Positions 17,138 through 24,344 of a stretch of 64,000 nucleotides of DNA are shown here, in pieces. Below the pieces are notes generated by a model. It was not told the origin of the DNA. It did not search any database and saw nothing but the letters and a program-made list of their open reading frames with translations. The first letter of the stretch is position 1; every line of letters begins with the position of its first letter. The stretch lies in NCBI GenBank assembly GCA_001931535.1, contig CP016211.1:10214377-10278376 (forward strand). The letters run 5' to 3'. Position numbers and translations under genes: made by a program. The stretch is from Minicystis rosea. GTDB lineage: Bacteria; Myxococcota_A; Polyangia; Polyangiales; Polyangiaceae.

Positions 17138-18088
17138 TCAGCCGGCGAGGAGCCCGGACGGCTGCTCTGTCACGGCATCGACGAGGAACTGCGTCTCCGC
17201 GAGCGCCGGTGCCGCCCCTTCGCTCATCGTCCTTTCCGACGCCAAGAGCGCTCGCAGCACGAGCCACAGCTTGCGCGACCCCGGCACCACCGCGCGCCCC
17301 GAGACCGCATCGTATCCGCGACGCGCAAGCGCCTGGCCGATGTCCGCGTAGATGAAGCTCGCCGCCCGAATCGCCGCCCGGCAATCGCGCGGCAGCATCG
17401 GGATCCCCAGCGCGGCGCGCGCGTAGAGCCCGTCGGCATGATCGAGGAGCCGCTCCAAAACCGCCGCGAGCGCCGGTGAATGTCGCGGCCGCGCGATCAG
17501 CGCCCCCGCGTCCACCCCCGCCTCGTCGAGCCATTCGAGAGGCAGGTAAACCCGCCCGTTGCGCGCGTCCTCGCCCACGTCGCGGGCGATGTTGGTGAGC
17601 TGCATCGCGACCCCGAGATCGCATGCCCGCGCGAGCGCCTCGCGCGATCGCGGGCCCATCAGCACCGTCATCATCGCGCCCACTGCGCCGGCGACGCGCG
17701 CCGCATACGCATGGAGCGCGGAGATCGTCGCGTAGCGTCGCCCCTCGGCGTCCCACGCGAAGCCTTCGAGGTGCGCCTCGACGAGCTCGCGCGGGACCTC
17801 GTGATCGAGCACCACCTCCGCGAACGCGCGATCCACCGGCGCATCGGCCGGCGTGCCCGCGTACGCGAGCGCCACGCGGCGCCGCAGGGCCTGCACGGCA
17901 TCCGGATCGCGCGCCAGATCGACCGCGTCGTCGGCCATGCGACAGAACGCATAGAGCGCCGCCGAGGGCTCGCGCACCCGCCGCGGGAGCAACAGCGAAG
18001 CCGCCGCGAAGCTCTTCGATCCCGCCCGCAGCATGGCCTTGCACGCCGCGCGATCGGCCTCCGTCGCCCTACAGGATCGCCGCAGCAT
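17138..18088 (-). CDS. crtB: Phytoene synthase
   Basis: This 316-residue squalene/phytoene synthase joins two geranylgeranyl diphosphates to phytoene. Its motifs are FCRMADDAVD (D53, D54, D57), and NIARDVGEDARNGRVYLP, where N166, D170 and D174 form the second Mg-diphosphate site. These are the family signatures. The N-terminal 20 bp overlap the 3' end of crtI, so translation is coupled to crtI and no separate promoter is expected. The acyltransferase gene follows 18 bp downstream. An internal Met could give a slightly shorter product, but the ATG at 18088 keeps the expected length. Confidence 0.94.
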   Translation of the reverse strand: MLRRSCRATEADRAACKAMLRAGSKSFAAASLLLPRRVREPSAALYAFCRMADDAVDLARDPDAVQALRRRVALAYAGTPADAPVDRAFAEVVLDHEVPRELVEAHLEGFAWDAEGRRYATISALHAYAARVAGAVGAMMTVLMGPRSREALARACDLGVAMQLTNIARDVGEDARNGRVYLPLEWLDEAGVDAGALIARPRHSPALAAVLERLLDHADGLYARAALGIPMLPRDCRAAIRAASFIYADIGQALARRGYDAVSGRAVVPGSRKLWLVLRALLASERTMSEGAAPALAETQFLVDAVTEQPSGLLAG

Positions 18089-19583
18089 CCGGCACCACCT
18101 TGTCGAGCACGCGCGCCGACGACAGCACCCCGGGCAGCCCCGCGCCTGGATGCGTCCCGGCGCCGACCAGATACAACCGATCGATGTCCTCGCTCGCGTT
18201 GTGCGGCCGGAAGTACGCGCTCTGCGTGAGCACCGGCTCCATCCCGAACGCTGCGCCGCGGAACGACGACAACCGATCTTGAAAATCCTGCGGCGTCAGG
18301 AGCCGCGACGTCACGAGGCTCTCTCCGAGCCCGGGCAGCACCGTGCGCGCGAGGAGCGCCTCGATCGACCATCGATATCGCTCGGCCGTCTCCTCCCAAT
18401 TCGTCCCCGAGAGCAGGTTCGGCACCGGCGACAGCACGTAGAACGCATCGCAGCCGGGGGGCGCGAGCGCGGGATCGGTCGCCGTCGGCCGATGCAGGTA
18501 CAGGCTGAAATCGTCGGCGAGCACGTGCCGCTCGAAGATGTCGTCGAGCAGCCCTTTGTAGCGCGGCCCGAGCATGATCGTGTGGTGCGCGACGTCCTCG
18601 TAGCGCCGCCGCGTCCCGAAGTACCAGACGAAGAGGCTCATCGAATATCGCTGCTTCTCGATGCGCCGATCGGTCCACCGCCCCCGCGCCGCGCTCGGCA
18701 CGAGGTAGCGGTACGTCCACGCCGAGTCCGCGTTCGACACCACCACGTCGGCCTCGATCCGCTCGCCCGACGCGAGCGCCACGCCGCGCGCGCGCCGCCC
18801 TTCCACGAGGATCCGATCCACCGCCGCCCCGCAACGGATCACGCCGCCCTGCCCTTCGATCAGCCCGCACAGACCGCGGACGAGCGCGCCCGTGCCGCCG
18901 ATGGGAAAGTGCACGCCCCACTTCCGCTCCAGGAAGGCGATGAGCGTGTAGATCGACGTCGTGGAGAACGGGTTCCCGCCCACGAGCAGCGGGTGGAAGC
19001 TCAGCACCTGCCGCAGCCGCTCGTCCTTCACGTACTTCGCGACGAGCCCGTACACCGTCCGGTAGCTCTCGAGCTTCACCATGTCGGGGACGATGCGGGC
19101 CATGTCGACCCACGATCCGAAGGGCACGTCCGCGAGCTGTTCGAAGCCGACGCGAAAGATGGCCTCGCTCATCCGGACGAAGCGCTCGTACCCCTCGACG
19201 TCGGAGGGCGCGAGCGCCGCCACCTCGCGCCGCATGGCCGCCGCGTCGCCCGTGTAATCGAAGCTCGCGCCGTCATGGAAGCGGACGCGATAGAACGGCG
19301 TGACAGGCCGCATGTCGACGTCGTCGGCGAGCCGCTTGCCGCAGAGCTGCCACAGCTCTTCGAAGAGGAACGGCGCCGTCACGACCGTCGGCCCGGCATC
19401 GAAGGTGAAGCCGTCCTGCCGGTGCACGTAGGCTCGGCCGCCCGGCGCATCCAGCTTCTCCACCACGGTGACCCGATAGCCGCGCGCTCCCAAGCGCACG
19501 GCCGCAGCCAAGCCACCGAACCCGCTCCCGATGACGACAGCGTGCGGCCGGGATCGAGTCGCCGAAGGTCGAAGCCCGCTCAT
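18069..19583 (-). CDS. crtI: Phytoene desaturase (CrtI-type)
   Basis: This 504-residue FAD-dependent desaturase converts phytoene stepwise to neurosporene or lycopene. The start at 19583 is chosen because the dinucleotide fold VVIGSGFGGLAAAVRLGARG follows at residue 16 and because the promoter hexamer lies 8 nt upstream. Family blocks are GGRAYVHRQDGFTFDAGPTVVTAP, SFHPLLVGGNPFSTTSIY, the Y(S)MSLFVWYFGT segment and the C-terminal DRLYLVGAGTHPGAGLPGVLSSARV. It is the first gene of crtI-crtB-acyltransferase. The frame is open well upstream of 19583, but that extension reads as low-complexity antisense of carH and is not protein. Regulation by the divergent CarH regulator is very likely. Confidence 0.94.
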   Translation of the reverse strand: MSGLRPSATRSRPHAVVIGSGFGGLAAAVRLGARGYRVTVVEKLDAPGGRAYVHRQDGFTFDAGPTVVTAPFLFEELWQLCGKRLADDVDMRPVTPFYRVRFHDGASFDYTGDAAAMRREVAALAPSDVEGYERFVRMSEAIFRVGFEQLADVPFGSWVDMARIVPDMVKLESYRTVYGLVAKYVKDERLRQVLSFHPLLVGGNPFSTTSIYTLIAFLERKWGVHFPIGGTGALVRGLCGLIEGQGGVIRCGAAVDRILVEGRRARGVALASGERIEADVVVSNADSAWTYRYLVPSAARGRWTDRRIEKQRYSMSLFVWYFGTRRRYEDVAHHTIMLGPRYKGLLDDIFERHVLADDFSLYLHRPTATDPALAPPGCDAFYVLSPVPNLLSGTNWEETAERYRWSIEALLARTVLPGLGESLVTSRLLTPQDFQDRLSSFRGAAFGMEPVLTQSAYFRPHNASEDIDRLYLVGAGTHPGAGLPGVLSSARVLDKVVPDAAAIL

Positions 19584-19591
19584 GGCCGATG

Positions 19592-19630
19592 AGTATAAGG
19601 ATTGTACAACGTTTGGCAACGGCTTATACT
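19592..19630. promoter_or_regulatory. Divergent crtI/carH promoters with TTGTACAA operator-like palindrome
   Basis: Towards crtI (minus strand): TTGCCA (complement of 19614-19619), 16 bp, TATACT (complement of 19592-19597), then 8 nt and the ATG. This gives an essentially leaderless mRNA. Towards carH (plus strand): TTGTAC at 19602-19607, 17 bp, TATACT at 19625-19630, and about 40 nt to the ATG with CTGGAG before it. The palindrome TTGTACAA (19602-19609) covers the carH -35 box and sits in the spacer of the crtI promoter. A protein bound there would block both directions, which is how CarH-family repressors are known to work in the dark. The same palindrome is found at 21181-21188. Confidence 0.78.
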
Positions 19631-19670
19631 GACGCTCGCCGCCGCGCGAACGCGTATCCTGGAGTCGCCC

Positions 19671-20585
19671 ATGAGCTGGTACCGGATCCGAGCCGTCTCG
19701 GAGATCGTCGGCGTCTCGACCGCGACCCTGCGCGCCTGGGAGCGCCGCTACGGCGTGCCCACGCCGGCGCGCACCGCGTCTGCCTATCGTTTGTACGGCG
19801 ACGCCGACGTGCAGACGATCCGCAAGATGCGCGATCTCGTGCAGCACGGCATGGCCCCGGCCGAGGCCGCGCGCCAAGTGCTCTCCGAACATCCGGCGCC
19901 GCCGGCCGGCGCGGCGGCGGACGAGCCGAGCGATCCCTACGCCCTCGCCTGCGACCGCATCGTCGAGGCCACGGTGCAGTTCGACCCCGACAACCTCCAG
20001 CTCGAGGTGAGCCGCGCGCTCACGCTGGGCCCGTCCATCAGCATCTTCGAGCGCACGCTCGCCCCTGCTTTGCAGCACATCGGCGACCTCTGGCACGACG
20101 GCACCATCACCATCGCGCAGGAGCACCTGGCCTCGCAGGTGCTCCTCGGCACGCTCAGCGATCTCCTCCGCCTCGCGCAGCCGGCCGACGCCTCGCGCCG
20201 CGTCGCCCTCGCCTGCTTCGCCGACGAGGAGCACGCGCTCTCGCTCTACGGCGTCGCGCTCCGCTTCACCTCGTGGGGCTTCCGCACCGTGATGATCGGC
20301 GCGCGCACGCCGCCGCCCGCCATCGGCCGCGTGGTGGAGACGCTCATCCCCGACGTCGTCGCGCTCTCCGCGACCATCACCCCGCCGCCTCCCCGCGCGC
20401 GCGAGCTCGTGGACGCCTACGCCGACGCGTGCCGCGGCACCACGTGGATCGTCGGCGGCCAAGCCGCGGAGAGCATGCGCTCCTGGATCGAAAAGCGCGG
20501 CGGCCTCGTGGCCAGCGCGACGATGAGCGAGATACGCAAGCAGGTCGACAAATCCATCGTCGAGCGCCGCCGGCACAAGCACTGA
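19671..20585 (+). CDS. carH: CarH-type light/B12-responsive MerR-family repressor
   Basis: The protein has 304 residues. Residues 1-75 are a MerR-type winged helix (VSEIVGVSTATLRAWERRYGVPTPAR). Residues 90-300 are a cobalamin-binding module: the helical cap has the CarH signature Wx9EH (W141, E151-H152 in LWHDGTITIAQEH), and FADEEHAL holds His188 in place of the lower axial ligand. In CarH proteins adenosylcobalamin drives tetramer formation and repression in the dark, and light breaks the Co-C bond and releases DNA. Having Wx9EH argues for a true AdoCbl photoreceptor rather than the B12-dispensable CarA type. It is divergent from crtI and probably represses crtI and itself. The start at 19671 follows CTGGAG and gives the expected N-terminus. 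Confidence 0.9.
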   Translation: MSWYRIRAVSEIVGVSTATLRAWERRYGVPTPARTASAYRLYGDADVQTIRKMRDLVQHGMAPAEAARQVLSEHPAPPAGAAADEPSDPYALACDRIVEATVQFDPDNLQLEVSRALTLGPSISIFERTLAPALQHIGDLWHDGTITIAQEHLASQVLLGTLSDLLRLAQPADASRRVALACFADEEHALSLYGVALRFTSWGFRTVMIGARTPPPAIGRVVETLIPDVVALSATITPPPPRARELVDAYADACRGTTWIVGGQAAESMRSWIEKRGGLVASATMSEIRKQVDKSIVERRRHKH

Positions 20586-20619
20586 CGCGCGCCGCACGGC
20601 GAGCGCGCTCCGATCGCGC

Positions 20620-21171
20620 TCAGCCCTCGACCTGCTCGCGGAGCATGGCGATGAGCCGCTTGCGCGAAGCCGCCGGCACGGTGCCTTCAGCGGTGAAGAG
20701 CACGCGGCCGTCCTTGCCCACGAGCACCACGTTGCTGACGCCGCGGCGGAGGTCGTACGCCTTGCGGAAGGCGCCGCTCCAATCGCAGTAGATGGTGGTG
20801 CCCTGCTTCTTCGACTCGTCGCGGATGGCGTCCTTGACGAAGCCCTTCGCCGGCCAGAAATCCCACGCGCTCACGTCGGCGACGGCGGCGAGGGCGATGC
20901 GCGCGCGGTAGCGATCGCCGCGCGCGAGCTCGCCGAGCTCCTTCTTGAGCGCCTCGTTCTGCTTCGCCGAGTCGCGATCCTCGTACACGATCAGGAGGGG
21001 CTTGCCGCGGAACGCCCGCGTCTCGCTCACGCGCCCGTCGGCGTCCTCGAGCGTCGCGTTGGGCGCCGTCGCCCCCTCGGCGAGGGCCCCGCGCGCGTCC
21101 GTGGATCCGAGGAGGGAAGACGACGCCATCGCGCCGGCCATGATCAGGGTGCGCAGTCTGTCGGTCTTCAT
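20620..21171 (-). CDS. Exported thioredoxin-fold protein with carH-type promoter
   Basis: The protein has 183 residues from the ATG at 21171. The N-terminus RLRTLIMAGAMASSSLLG is a probable signal peptide. The mature part has a thioredoxin/peroxiredoxin-like layout (GATAPNATLEDADGRVS, KPLLIVYEDRDSAKQNEALKKEL, VSNVVLVGKDGRVLFTAEG), but the CxxC is absent: the equivalent loop reads EDRDSAKQN, and the only Cys is in YCDWSG. It resembles YtfJ/TlpA-like proteins more than active oxidoreductases. It converges on carH, with 34 bp between the stops. Its promoter carries the same TTGTACAA palindrome and leaderless spacing as crtI, so it is likely part of the light response, perhaps coping with photo-oxidation. 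The role is inferred from regulation only. Confidence 0.78.
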   Translation of the reverse strand: MKTDRLRTLIMAGAMASSSLLGSTDARGALAEGATAPNATLEDADGRVSETRAFRGKPLLIVYEDRDSAKQNEALKKELGELARGDRYRARIALAAVADVSAWDFWPAKGFVKDAIRDESKKQGTTIYCDWSGAFRKAYDLRRGVSNVVLVGKDGRVLFTAEGTVPAASRKRLIAMLREQVEG

Positions 21172-21179
21172 GTTCACGG

Positions 21180-21208
21180 TTTGTACAATGTTGCCCAAGG
21201 ACCGTCAA
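21180..21208 (-). promoter_or_regulatory. Leaderless promoter with TTGTACAA palindrome
   Basis: On the minus strand TTGACG (complement of 21203-21208) is followed after 17 bp by TACAAA (complement of 21180-21185) and, 8 nt later, by the ATG at 21171. The palindrome TTGTACAA (21181-21188) overlaps the -10 hexamer. The region downstream of the palindrome, ATGTTGCC, resembles the ACGTTTGG that follows the same palindrome at the crtI/carH site. Common control by CarH is therefore plausible. Confidence 0.7.
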
Positions 21209-21449
21209 TGTTCGCCGGGACGGCCGCCCGCCCCTCCCCTCTCCTCCTCGCGCGGGCGTCCGACCCGTGACGCGGACCGCTGGCCCATCTCTTGACAGCC
21301 GCTCGCGAGTGCAAAGATTGGCCCTCGCGCAGCTCGCAGGGAGCGAGCAGAAGCGCACGAAATAGCTGGCCAATCCGGTTCGTCCTGGGGCGACGGGTGG
21401 GGCCGCGTGATCTCCGGGTGCGCTGTGCACCCGACGAGGGGAATGCACC

Positions 21450-21914
21450 ATGTTGACGCGATTCGACGACTTCGATCGGCCGTTTGTGATGATGGATCAG
21501 CTCCGCCGCCGCATGGATCGGCTCTTCGACGACGAGGCGCCCCGCGGTCGCCGTCGTGATCTGGGCGAGGTCGAGCGCATGTGGGCCGGGCGTTTCCCGC
21601 GCGTGACGTTCTCCGAGACCGCGCAGGAGCTCGTGCTCGAAGTCGATCTGCCGGGCCTCGCCGACAAGGACGTGCAGCTCTCCATTCACCAGGACGTGCT
21701 CTCGTTGAGCGGTGAACGCCGCTCCGAAGCGCCGCAAGGTCACTTCGTGCACCGGCAGGAGCGCGCCCCCGTGAAGTTCGCCCGCAGCTTCACGCTGCCC
21801 TGCAAGGTCGATCCGGAGAAGAGCACCGCCTCCCTGAAGAACGGCGTGCTCACCGTGACGCTGGCCAAGGCCGAGAGCGCCAAACCCCGGCAAATCGCGG
21901 TTCAAAGCAACTGA
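21450..21914 (+). CDS. HSP20 small heat-shock protein
   Basis: This 154-residue alpha-crystallin-type chaperone holds unfolding proteins in the cytoplasm. After an N-terminal arm (FDDFDRPFVMMDQLRRRMDRLFDD) comes the alpha-crystallin domain from about residue 48: FSETAQELVLEVDLPGLADKDVQLSI, ARSFTLPCKVDPEKSTASLKNGVLTVTLAK, with the family A-x-x-x-n-GVL block. The C-terminal tail PRQIAV contains the I-x-V oligomer contact. GAGGGG lies just before the ATG. A TTGACA hexamer at 21292-21297 starts a 150-nt leader with small hairpins, a possible heat-controlled region. A second HSP20 gene follows after 29 bp, so the pair is an operon. Confidence 0.92.
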   Translation: MLTRFDDFDRPFVMMDQLRRRMDRLFDDEAPRGRRRDLGEVERMWAGRFPRVTFSETAQELVLEVDLPGLADKDVQLSIHQDVLSLSGERRSEAPQGHFVHRQERAPVKFARSFTLPCKVDPEKSTASLKNGVLTVTLAKAESAKPRQIAVQSN

Positions 21915-21943
21915 AGGGCGCGAGACGAGAGAGGACTTCGACG

Positions 21944-22306
21944 ATGAGCATCCAGACCATCAGCAAGCAGACGAACGACAAGGTCGAGAAGCTGGCCCCG
22001 CGCCCCACGTACGCGCCGCCGGTCGACATCTACGAGAACAAGGACGAGATCCTGATCTTCGCGGATCTCCCGGGCGTCGCGCAGGATCAGCTCTCCATCC
22101 ATTACGACAAGGACGAGCTGACCATCGAGGCCCAGCGTCCGAAGGCGATCGGCACGCCGGCCTACGACTTCAAGCGCACCTTCGTGGTGCCGCGCGGGAT
22201 CGACCCCGAGCGCATCGTCGCCGCCATCCAGAACGGCGTGCTGAAGCTGACGCTGCCCAAGTCGTCCGCGCTCAAGCCGCGGCAGATCCCGGTGAACAGC
22301 GCCTGA
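21944..22306 (+). CDS. HSP20 small heat-shock protein, short form
   Basis: This 120-residue second small heat-shock protein lacks the long N-terminal arm of its neighbour. The alpha-crystallin domain starts at VDIYENKDEILIFADLPGVAQDQLSI and continues to YDFKRTFVVPRGIDPERIVAAIQNGVLKLTLPK, with the A-x-x-x-x-GVL block and a C-terminal RQIPV tail (I-x-V). The two proteins are distinct paralogues and may form mixed oligomers. It is the second gene of the pair and is closed by a strong hairpin at 22325-22350. Confidence 0.92.
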   Translation: MSIQTISKQTNDKVEKLAPRPTYAPPVDIYENKDEILIFADLPGVAQDQLSIHYDKDELTIEAQRPKAIGTPAYDFKRTFVVPRGIDPERIVAAIQNGVLKLTLPKSSALKPRQIPVNSA

Positions 22307-22324
22307 TCATGGCGCGCGGTGACA

Positions 22325-22350
22325 GCGGGCCGGCGTGGTCGCCGGCCCGC
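22325..22350. terminator. Hairpin between convergent genes
   Basis: GCGGGCCGGCG (22325-22335) pairs perfectly with CGCCGGCCCGC (22340-22350) across a TGGT loop. It lies between the stop of the HSP20 pair and the stop of the convergent lipoprotein gene, so it can serve both. There is no T-run on either side, so efficiency as an intrinsic terminator is uncertain. Confidence 0.65.
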
Positions 22351-22357
22351 GCGCGGC

Positions 22358-23050
22358 TCACGTGTTCCCTTTGACCGTGAGCGTCCACTGCGCGGCGGAG
22401 CCGCAACCGGTGCCGCCGACATGGCGGACTTCGAGGGTGATCCATCGGCCGTCCTCGTTGCCGAGCGAGTCGCCCCACGAGTCCGAGTACGACTCCGGCA
22501 CGCCCGTGGCGTGCTTCACGGCCGCGAAGCAGTTCGGTTGATCGGCGTTGCCGTCGTAGATGTAGAGATCGAAATCGGTGCCGCTCGAGGTCTGAAGCGT
22601 GACCGTGTAGCTGAGGTCGTTGTCGAAGTTCGAGCCTTCGTTGATGTGGACCTTGAACCACTTCGACGTGGTCCCCGTGACCGTGCGCACGTCGTTCCCC
22701 GTGTCGCCGTCGACCGAGGTCAGCTCCACGGCGGTGTCGCAAACGTTGGGCGCCGTGTACGTGCAGCCCGAGCCGCTGCTCGACGACGAGCTCGAGGACG
22801 ATGAGCTCGAGGACGTCGAGCTCGAGGATGAAGCGCTGGAAGAGCTCGACGACGCGCTGGAAGACGAGGCGCTGCTCGACGACGCCGCATCCGACGAAGA
22901 CGTCGCGCCGCCGCTCGCACCGACGCCCGTGGTCCCACCGCCGGCGCCGCCGACGTCGGACATGAACGTGGCGCCCGTGGTTTCCGCGCTCGAGCAAGCC
23001 GCGGCAGCGGCACATCCAAGAAGGGAGAGGACAAGCAGAGACCTTCGCAT
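22358..23050 (-). CDS. Lipoprotein with long poly-serine linker and PPC-like domain
   Basis: The protein has 230 residues from the ATG at 23050. The signal RSLLVLSLLGCAAAAACSS gives a lipid-anchored Cys. A linker of about 70 residues is first Gly/Thr-rich and then almost only serine with some alanine (roughly residues 50-100). The C-terminal 120 residues form a beta-rich domain (TGTTSKWFKVHINEG, TDFDLYIYDGNADQPNC, GRWITLEVRHVGG) that resembles bacterial pre-peptidase C-terminal (PPC) domains. There is no enzyme motif. Serine linkers of this kind occur in myxobacterial surface proteins. The frame is open upstream, but the region before 23050 has no signal. Confidence 0.8.
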   Translation of the reverse strand: MRRSLLVLSLLGCAAAAACSSAETTGATFMSDVGGAGGGTTGVGASGGATSSSDAASSSSASSSSASSSSSSASSSSSTSSSSSSSSSSSSSGSGCTYTAPNVCDTAVELTSVDGDTGNDVRTVTGTTSKWFKVHINEGSNFDNDLSYTVTLQTSSGTDFDLYIYDGNADQPNCFAAVKHATGVPESYSDSWGDSLGNEDGRWITLEVRHVGGTGCGSAAQWTLTVKGNT

Positions 23051-23105
23051 CGCTGCCAGTATACGCGGAAAGCCGAGCCTCCATCCCGTCGATGGGTCAG
23101 GCCTT

Positions 23106-23438
23106 CTACGCCGCGCTGCGCCGCGCGAGGAAGAGACCGAGGATGCCAATGAAGACGAGGTGTAGCCCCGCGACAGCGAAGGCCGGCGCCCCCGCGTGGG
23201 CACAGGCCCAGAGCTCCACGGCGACGACGGGCAGGTTGAAGAACAAGATCCGCGGGTAATCCAGCGGATGGAGGAACGTGAGGAGCGTGGCGGACACGCC
23301 GCCCTCCAAACAACCTTCGATGCTCAGATTGAGCTGCATCCCACCGGGTGTCCGATAAGACCCCACGAGAAAGAGGATGCCCAGAATGGTAATCGCCAAC
23401 GCAAGATGAAGAGGGTTGGTCGTCGGCCGCGACGGCAT
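23106..23438 (-). CDS. Small membrane protein of unknown function
   Basis: The protein has 110 residues from the ATG at 23438; a longer form from 23504 would add 22 Arg-rich residues. Three hydrophobic segments are visible: LALAITILGILFLVGSY, ILFFNLPVVAVELWACAHA and VAGLHLVFIGILGLFL. No family was recognised. It lies 55 bp upstream of the poly-serine lipoprotein gene on the same strand. Confidence 0.55.
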   Translation of the reverse strand: MPSRPTTNPLHLALAITILGILFLVGSYRTPGGMQLNLSIEGCLEGGVSATLLTFLHPLDYPRILFFNLPVVAVELWACAHAGAPAFAVAGLHLVFIGILGLFLARRSAA

Positions 23439-23654
23439 GGTCCGCCGCCGCTGCAGCCGCCATGCCGCCCGTCTTTGCGCCACGGACCGAGATTCGAGGT
23501 GCAACTGCTGCGCCGCTCGCGCAGACGGTGCGCCTCGCTCACCGGCGAGATGGCCTGTTCACGCCCGAAGAGGCCGAGTCGGGACGAGATCCGAGAGCAA
23601 GCGCTCTCCGTCGAGACGGCCCTTCGTCGCGTGGGAATCCACCTCGCAAGCTCG

Positions 23655-24089
23655 TCATTTGCTGCGGGCGCGGATGGTGATCACCGGCACCGGGCTCGAC
23701 CGCACGATCTTTTCGGCGACGCTGCCGAGGAGCAGATGCGAGAGCCCCGAGCGGCCGTGCGTGCCCATGGCCACCATCGCCGGCTTCATTTCCGTGATGG
23801 CTCTCGCGATCTCCGTGGAAGGGTCGCCCGCGCGGAGGATGGTGGTCAAACCTCCCTGGCTTTGCGCGAGCTTGTCGAGGGCTTGGCGCGCGGTGGTCTC
23901 GATCTCCTCGGGCAAACCGGGCGCGACGATGGGATCGAAGCCCGGATATGTGACGATGGGAATCGCATAGGCATGGAGCAACACGACCTCGAGCCCGAGT
24001 CGGGAGGCGAGGTCGCGGGCGAAGGCGAGCGCCTCCAGCGAGGCATCCTGAAAATCGACGGGCACCAGAATCGTTCTCGAACCTTCCAT
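23655..24089 (-). CDS. Universal stress protein (UspA family)
   Basis: This 144-residue protein starts at 24089 after a clear GGAGGT ribosome site. The Usp fold is seen in TILVPVDFQDASLEALAFARDLA at the N-terminus and the ATP-binding signature GTHGRSGLSHLLLGSVAEKIVRSSPVPVITI at the C-terminus (G-x2-G-x9-G-S). Usp proteins of this type bind ATP and help survival under energy or redox stress. It is a single-domain form. About 215 bp downstream and 255 bp upstream hold no gene. Confidence 0.92.
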   Translation of the reverse strand: MEGSRTILVPVDFQDASLEALAFARDLASRLGLEVVLLHAYAIPIVTYPGFDPIVAPGLPEEIETTARQALDKLAQSQGGLTTILRAGDPSTEIARAITEMKPAMVAMGTHGRSGLSHLLLGSVAEKIVRSSPVPVITIRARSK

Positions 24090-24344
24090 GACGACCTCCA
24101 AAGAGGTTGCCGAGCAGCGCGCGTGCCAATCGAGCCGAGCGGCCGGGAAGACACGACACGACGCACGAGCGAGCCCAGGCGCGATTGGATTCACCCGTAG
24201 GCGGGGCTCACCGGAGATCGGGTGTGGCGCTTTGGAAGGATTGGGTCACGCGTGCATGGACAGGCGCCCAGGCAGCATGGATATCCGTGCGCGACACCAG
24301 GCCTCCGTCGTGGTCGATGAGGACCATCGATGGATGACCGTCGT

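Noticed and set aside
19584..20597. N-terminal extension of crtI antisense to carH
   Set aside because: There is no protein family pattern, and the promoter and FAD fold place the crtI start at 19583.
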